A stretch of DNA of 64,000 bases from the NCBI RefSeq assembly GCF_002217395.1, contig NZ_MUHD01000032.1, forward strand, positions 32,496 to 96,495, in the 5' to 3' direction. The DNA comes from Flavobacterium plurextorum (GTDB lineage Bacteria; Bacteroidota; Bacteroidia; Flavobacteriales; Flavobacteriaceae). Positions 60,636 through 64,000 of this stretch are shown in pieces (the stretch's first letter is position 1; each line of letters begins with the position of its first letter). A program made the translations under genes and the position numbers. Under the pieces are notes generated by a model. The model did not search any database. It saw only the letters and a program-made list of their open reading frames with translations, and was not told the DNA's origin.

Positions 60636-63242
60636 TTGGCAGCTAAAGAAAAAGTAGTGAAGGAAACACCTTTAATGAAACAGTACAACGAAATCAAGAG
60701 AAAATATCCTGATGCATGTCTGCTTTTCAGAGTAGGAGATTTTTATGAAACATTTGGAGAAGATGCCATTAGAGCTTCAAAAATTCTTGGTATTACTTTA
60801 ACAAAAAGAGGTGCGGGTTCAGATACAGAGACCGCGCTGGCTGGTTTTCCTCATCATTCTGTTAATACCTATTTGCCAAAATTGGTTAAAGCAGGGCTTC
60901 GTGTTGCAATATGCGATCAGCTGGAAGATCCTAAAATGACTAAAACTATCGTAAAAAGAGGGGTTACAGAACTTGTAACGCCGGGAGTTTCTTTAAACGA
61001 TGAGGTTTTACATTCTAAAACAAATAACTTTTTAGCGTCAGTTTATTTTGCTAATAAAAATATCGGAATCTCTTTTTTAGATGTTTCAACAGGAGAGTTT
61101 TTAACAGCTCAAGGAAATGCTGAATATATCGATAAGTTATTACAGAATTTTAATCCGAGTGAAGTTCTGGTTCCTAAAAATAATAAAAGCGATTTCAGAG
61201 ATGCTTTTGGAGATGATTTTCATAGTTTTTACTTAGAAGATTGGATTTATAAAGAAGATTATGCGCTCGAAACGCTTACCAAACATTTTCAAACCAACTC
61301 TTTAAAAGGTTTTGGGGTTGAAGAATTAAAAGAAGGAATTATTGCTTCTGGAGCGATCTTGTATTACTTATCCGAAACACAGCATAATCGTGTGCAGCAC
61401 ATAACAGCTATTCAGCGAATTACTGAAGATGCATATGTTTGGATGGATCGTTTTACAATTCGGAACTTAGAATTGTATCATAGTTATAATCCAAATGCTG
61501 TTACACTTTTAGATGTTATCGACAGAACACTTTCTCCAATGGGAGGAAGATTGTTGAAGCGTTGGCTGGCTTTGCCTCTTAAGGACAGCAAAAAAATAAA
61601 AGGACGTCATGATGTCGTTTCGTACTTGAAAGAAAGTCCAGAAGTCTTGCACAATATTCAATATCAAATTAAGCAGATTTCAGATTTAGAACGTTTAATT
61701 TCTAAAATAGCAGCAGGAAAAGTTTCTCCGCGTGAAATTGTTTATTTAAAGGAATCTTTAGATGCAATTATTCCAATTAAAACTTTGGCGTTGGAAAGTA
61801 AGCAGGAAGCAGTAAAAATTATTGGAGACAGTCTTCATGCCTGCGATTTGCTGCGTGAGAAAATTAAAATAACCTTAAATCAAGATGCGCCTGTTGCGAT
61901 TGCAAAAGGAAATGCAATTGCCAAAGGTATAAGTGAAGAATTAGATGATTTACGTGCTATCTCAACTTCAGGAAAAGAATACTTAGAAGGAATTGAAAAA
62001 AGAGAGTCGGAACGAACAGGAATTTCGTCTTTAAAAATTTCATTCAATAATGTTTTTGGGTATTATATCGAAGTTAGAAATACGCACAAGGATAAAGTTC
62101 CAGAAGAATGGATTCGTAAGCAGACTCTTGTAAATGCGGAACGTTATATTACTGAGGAATTAAAAGAATATGAAACAAAAATTTTAGGAGCGGAAGAGAA
62201 GATTCATAAAATTGAAACAGAACTTTTTGAGCAGTTAATTGCTTGGATTGCGACTTATATTAAGCCTGTTCAAATGAATGCAAATTTGGTTGCGCAATTA
62301 GATTGTTTATGTTCGTTTACGCAGTTAGCTGTAGAGAATCAATATGTGTGTCCAGAAATTGATGAGACTTTTGAACTTGATATAAAAAACGGAAGACACC
62401 CTGTAATTGAGAAACAGCTGCCGGTTGGAACACCTTATATTGCAAATGATGTTTTTTTAGATAGAGAAACACAACAGATTATTATGATCACTGGTCCTAA
62501 TATGTCTGGTAAATCGGCTATTTTAAGACAAACGGCTTTAATTGTATTGCTGGCTCAAATGGGAAGTTTTGTTCCTGCAGACAGTGTGAGAATGGGAATT
62601 GTCGATAAAATTTTTACTAGAGTTGGAGCTTCTGATAATATTTCGATGGGAGAATCTACTTTCATGGTAGAAATGAATGAAACAGCTTCGATTCTGAATA
62701 ATTTATCAGATAGGAGCTTAGTGCTTTTAGATGAAATTGGAAGAGGAACCAGTACTTATGACGGAATTTCGATTGCGTGGGCGATTGCTGAATTTTTACA
62801 TGAGCATCCTGGAAGAGCGAAGACTTTGTTTGCAACGCATTATCATGAATTGAATGAAATGACAGAATCGCTGCCTAGAATTCAGAATTATAATGTTGCT
62901 GTAAAAGAGTTAAAAGATACCGTTCTTTTTGTTCGTAAGCTGGTAAAAGGAGGAAGTGCGCATAGTTTTGGAATTCATGTGGCGAAAATGGCAGGAATGC
63001 CTCAAATTGTAATTTTGAAAGCGCAGAAACTTTTAAAGAAATTAGAGAAGAATCATTCAAGTGAGGCTTTAAATGGCGTAAAAGAAGTGAATGATGAAAT
63101 GCAGATGAGTTTCTTTAATTTAGATGATCCTTTGTTAGAAGATATAAAAGAGGAGATTCTGGGTCTTGATATAAATGCGATTACACCTGTTGAAGCACTG
63201 ATGAAGCTTAACGAGATAAAAAGAATGTTGGTTAAAAAATAA
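60636..63242 (+). CDS. mutS: DNA mismatch repair protein MutS
   Basis: An 868-residue mismatch-recognition ATPase. The mismatch-binding domain has the Phe-x-Glu motif within VGDFYETFGEDA. The connector, core and clamp domains follow. The ATPase has Walker A GPNMSGKSAILRQ at about 620, LDEIGRGTSTYDG and the conserved TLFATHYHEL. A beta-clamp-like segment and the C-terminal tetramer region are also present. The start is a TTG at 60636 because the family N-terminus follows directly and no ATG is nearby. It is a single gene with both tRNA genes downstream. Confidence 0.97.
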   Translation: MAAKEKVVKETPLMKQYNEIKRKYPDACLLFRVGDFYETFGEDAIRASKILGITLTKRGAGSDTETALAGFPHHSVNTYLPKLVKAGLRVAICDQLEDPKMTKTIVKRGVTELVTPGVSLNDEVLHSKTNNFLASVYFANKNIGISFLDVSTGEFLTAQGNAEYIDKLLQNFNPSEVLVPKNNKSDFRDAFGDDFHSFYLEDWIYKEDYALETLTKHFQTNSLKGFGVEELKEGIIASGAILYYLSETQHNRVQHITAIQRITEDAYVWMDRFTIRNLELYHSYNPNAVTLLDVIDRTLSPMGGRLLKRWLALPLKDSKKIKGRHDVVSYLKESPEVLHNIQYQIKQISDLERLISKIAAGKVSPREIVYLKESLDAIIPIKTLALESKQEAVKIIGDSLHACDLLREKIKITLNQDAPVAIAKGNAIAKGISEELDDLRAISTSGKEYLEGIEKRESERTGISSLKISFNNVFGYYIEVRNTHKDKVPEEWIRKQTLVNAERYITEELKEYETKILGAEEKIHKIETELFEQLIAWIATYIKPVQMNANLVAQLDCLCSFTQLAVENQYVCPEIDETFELDIKNGRHPVIEKQLPVGTPYIANDVFLDRETQQIIMITGPNMSGKSAILRQTALIVLLAQMGSFVPADSVRMGIVDKIFTRVGASDNISMGESTFMVEMNETASILNNLSDRSLVLLDEIGRGTSTYDGISIAWAIAEFLHEHPGRAKTLFATHYHELNEMTESLPRIQNYNVAVKELKDTVLFVRKLVKGGSAHSFGIHVAKMAGMPQIVILKAQKLLKKLEKNHSSEALNGVKEVNDEMQMSFFNLDDPLLEDIKEEILGLDINAITPVEALMKLNEIKRMLVKK

Positions 63243-63330
63243 TTTCATATTTAAAGTTTAGGTTATCAGAAAGTTATAAAATAAGTTGATTTTTTTTTGA
63301 AAAAACGCTTGTGTAATTGAATAAATGTCC

Positions 63331-63338
63331 TAAATTTG
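63331..63338 (+). promoter_or_regulatory. Promoter (-33 TTG, -7 TAAATTTG) of the tRNA-Gly/tRNA-Leu unit
   Basis: Exact TAnnTTTG match with TTG at 63309-63311 (19-base spacer), 54 bases before tRNA-Gly. Confidence 0.7.
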
Positions 63339-63392
63339 CACTCGCAATGCAAGACAAGTCAAGTGTTGCGGTTCTTAATTAGAATTTGAAAT

Positions 63393-63465
63393 GCGAAAAT
63401 AGCTCAGTTGGTAGAGCGCGACCTTGCCAAGGTCGAGGTCGCGGGTTCGAGCCCCGTTTTTCGCT
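63393..63465 (+). tRNA. tRNA-Gly (anticodon GCC)
   Basis: A 73-base cloverleaf: acceptor arms GCGAAAA and TTTTCGC, D-arm AGCTCAGTTGGTAGAGC, anticodon stem GACCT with loop TTGCCAA, and T-arm with GTTCGAG. The anticodon is GCC. The 3' CCA is not encoded. It is 14 bases upstream of tRNA-Leu and likely co-transcribed with it. Confidence 0.96.
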
Positions 63466-63479
63466 CAAAACCATACAAT

Positions 63480-63565
63480 GCTCGGATGGTGAAATTGGTA
63501 GACACGCTGGACTTAAAATCCAGTGAACAGCAATGTTCGTGCGGGTTCAAGTCCCGCTCTGAGTA
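63480..63565 (+). tRNA. tRNA-Leu (anticodon TAA)
   Basis: An 86-base class II tRNA with acceptor arms GCTCGGA and TCTGAGT, a Leu-type D-arm, anticodon loop CTTAAAA (anticodon TAA), a long variable arm with GAACAGCAATGTTC and a T-arm GCGGGTTCAAGTCCCGC. No CCA is encoded. It reads UUA and UUG codons. Confidence 0.96.
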
Positions 63566-63568
63566 CTA

Positions 63569-63597
63569 AAGCCTCTTCTTTTGAAGAGGCTTTTTTT
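63569..63597 (+). terminator. Terminator of the tRNA unit
   Basis: AAGCCTCTTC and GAAGAGGCTT with a 4-base loop, followed by a run of T residues, directly after tRNA-Leu. Confidence 0.9.
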
Positions 63598-63651
63598 ATG
63601 GTGTAAACTTGTCTTTAAATAAGTTGCTGAGTGAATTTATTTTAGAGAATC

Positions 63652-63671
63652 TAGAATCAACAATCTAAAAT
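63652..63671. repeat. Dispersed AATCTAAAAT-type repeat before the DUF1508 gene
   Basis: TAGAATCAACAATCTAAAAT, near-identical to the arm at 46814-46836 (TAAAATCAGCAATCTAAAAT). Both lie directly before a start codon. Confidence 0.5.
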
Positions 63672-63684
63672 CAATAATCAAAAT

Positions 63685-64000
63685 ATGGGTGCTTTTGTAA
63701 TTAGCAGGCGATTTAACGATGAGTATAAATTTGTATTTACTTCAAGGAAGGGAAAGGTGATTTTTACAAGCTTGAGTTATGAATTGAAGTTTGAGTGCGA
63801 GGAGGATATTGAAAAATTTAAAAGTAATGTCGATCTTTCTAGGTTTTTGAAATTTAAAGGCTCTGGGGGGAAGTATTTTTTTAAATTGATGTTGGGGGAG
63901 GTTCATTTTGCAACAAGCCGAAAATACACAACTGAATTACTTTTGCAAAAGGGAATTAAGGAGATTGTGACTTATGCTTCGAAATCAGAAATTTTAGATT
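63685..64000 (+). CDS. DUF1508 (YegP-like) family protein, 3' truncated by window edge
   Basis: An open frame from ATG 63685 to the window end encodes at least 105 residues with no stop. It starts MGAFVISRRFNDEYKFVFTS, the DUF1508 fold, in which two similar beta-alpha repeats give a compact domain; the second begins around GSGGKYFFKLMLGEVHFATS. Proteins of this family (YegP) are small, cytoplasmic and of unknown function. The second half is more divergent than usual. The AT-rich repeat just before the start may contain its leader. Confidence 0.75.
   Translation, partial: MGAFVISRRFNDEYKFVFTSRKGKVIFTSLSYELKFECEEDIEKFKSNVDLSRFLKFKGSGGKYFFKLMLGEVHFATSRKYTTELLLQKGIKEIVTYASKSEILD

Noticed and set aside
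1..64000. CRISPR arrays, rRNA genes and insertion sequences
   Set aside because: No regularly spaced direct repeats, no rRNA signature and no transposase were seen anywhere in the window.

Overview
The window reads as chromosome of a Flavobacterium-like member of the Bacteroidota. It is AT-rich. It carries family markers such as a PorP/SprF protein, a CHU_C (type IX secretion, type B) surface protein, DUF4270, DUF4249 and DUF4907 lipoproteins, a TonB receptor with a carboxypeptidase-regulatory domain, and an OmpH-OmpH-BamA-UppS assembly cluster. Many genes are preceded by TAnnTTTG, the -7 element of Bacteroidota sigma factors. No prophage, insertion sequence, rRNA or CRISPR array is visible. 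Two tRNA genes lie near the right edge.

Layout. 1-7.0 kb: the end of a TolC/adaptor efflux operon, tsaB, an MscS channel, a helical stress-type protein, a duplicated-domain Nfu protein, PorP/SprF and a gamma-carbonic anhydrase. 7.0-13.8 kb: a signalling and surface region with a LytTR regulator, an intradiol-dioxygenase-like lipoprotein, a LytS-type kinase, a DUF4907 lipoprotein and a kelch lipoprotein, with a DUF4270 lipoprotein and an outer-membrane protein diverging from it. 13.8-23.1 kb: conserved envelope and cofactor genes (murI, two OmpH chaperones, bamA, uppS, DUF6089, nadK, a CBS protein, pdxJ). 23.2-29.1 kb: TonB receptor plus DUF4249, an orphan lipoprotein, a hydrolase and a holin-fold membrane protein. 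29.2-33.7 kb: tig, clpP, clpX and an unknown gene, with repeats between them.

33.9-37.3 kb: a GlxA-type regulator divergent from a run of alternating VOC and SRPBCC genes. 37.6-42.5 kb: a two-component system followed by a porin and a KgtP-like transporter, probably a sensed uptake system for an organic acid. 42.7-49 kb: serB, a frameshifted mrr restriction gene, a GH3-family protein, a DUF2797 protein and a family 9 glycosyltransferase. 49-64 kb: an AsmA protein, an exported hydrolase, sppA, a surface or exported protein, a folK-deoxynucleoside kinase fusion, the CHU_C lectin protein, an RNA methyltransferase, a DUF1573 protein, mutS, tRNA-Gly, tRNA-Leu and a DUF1508 gene cut by the edge.

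Most of the window is ordinary core genome. The parts that deserve a second look are the kelch/DUF4907/kinase/dioxygenase cluster, the regulator with its VOC/SRPBCC array, the mrr frameshift, and several palindromic intergenic elements, notably those around clpP and after clpX.
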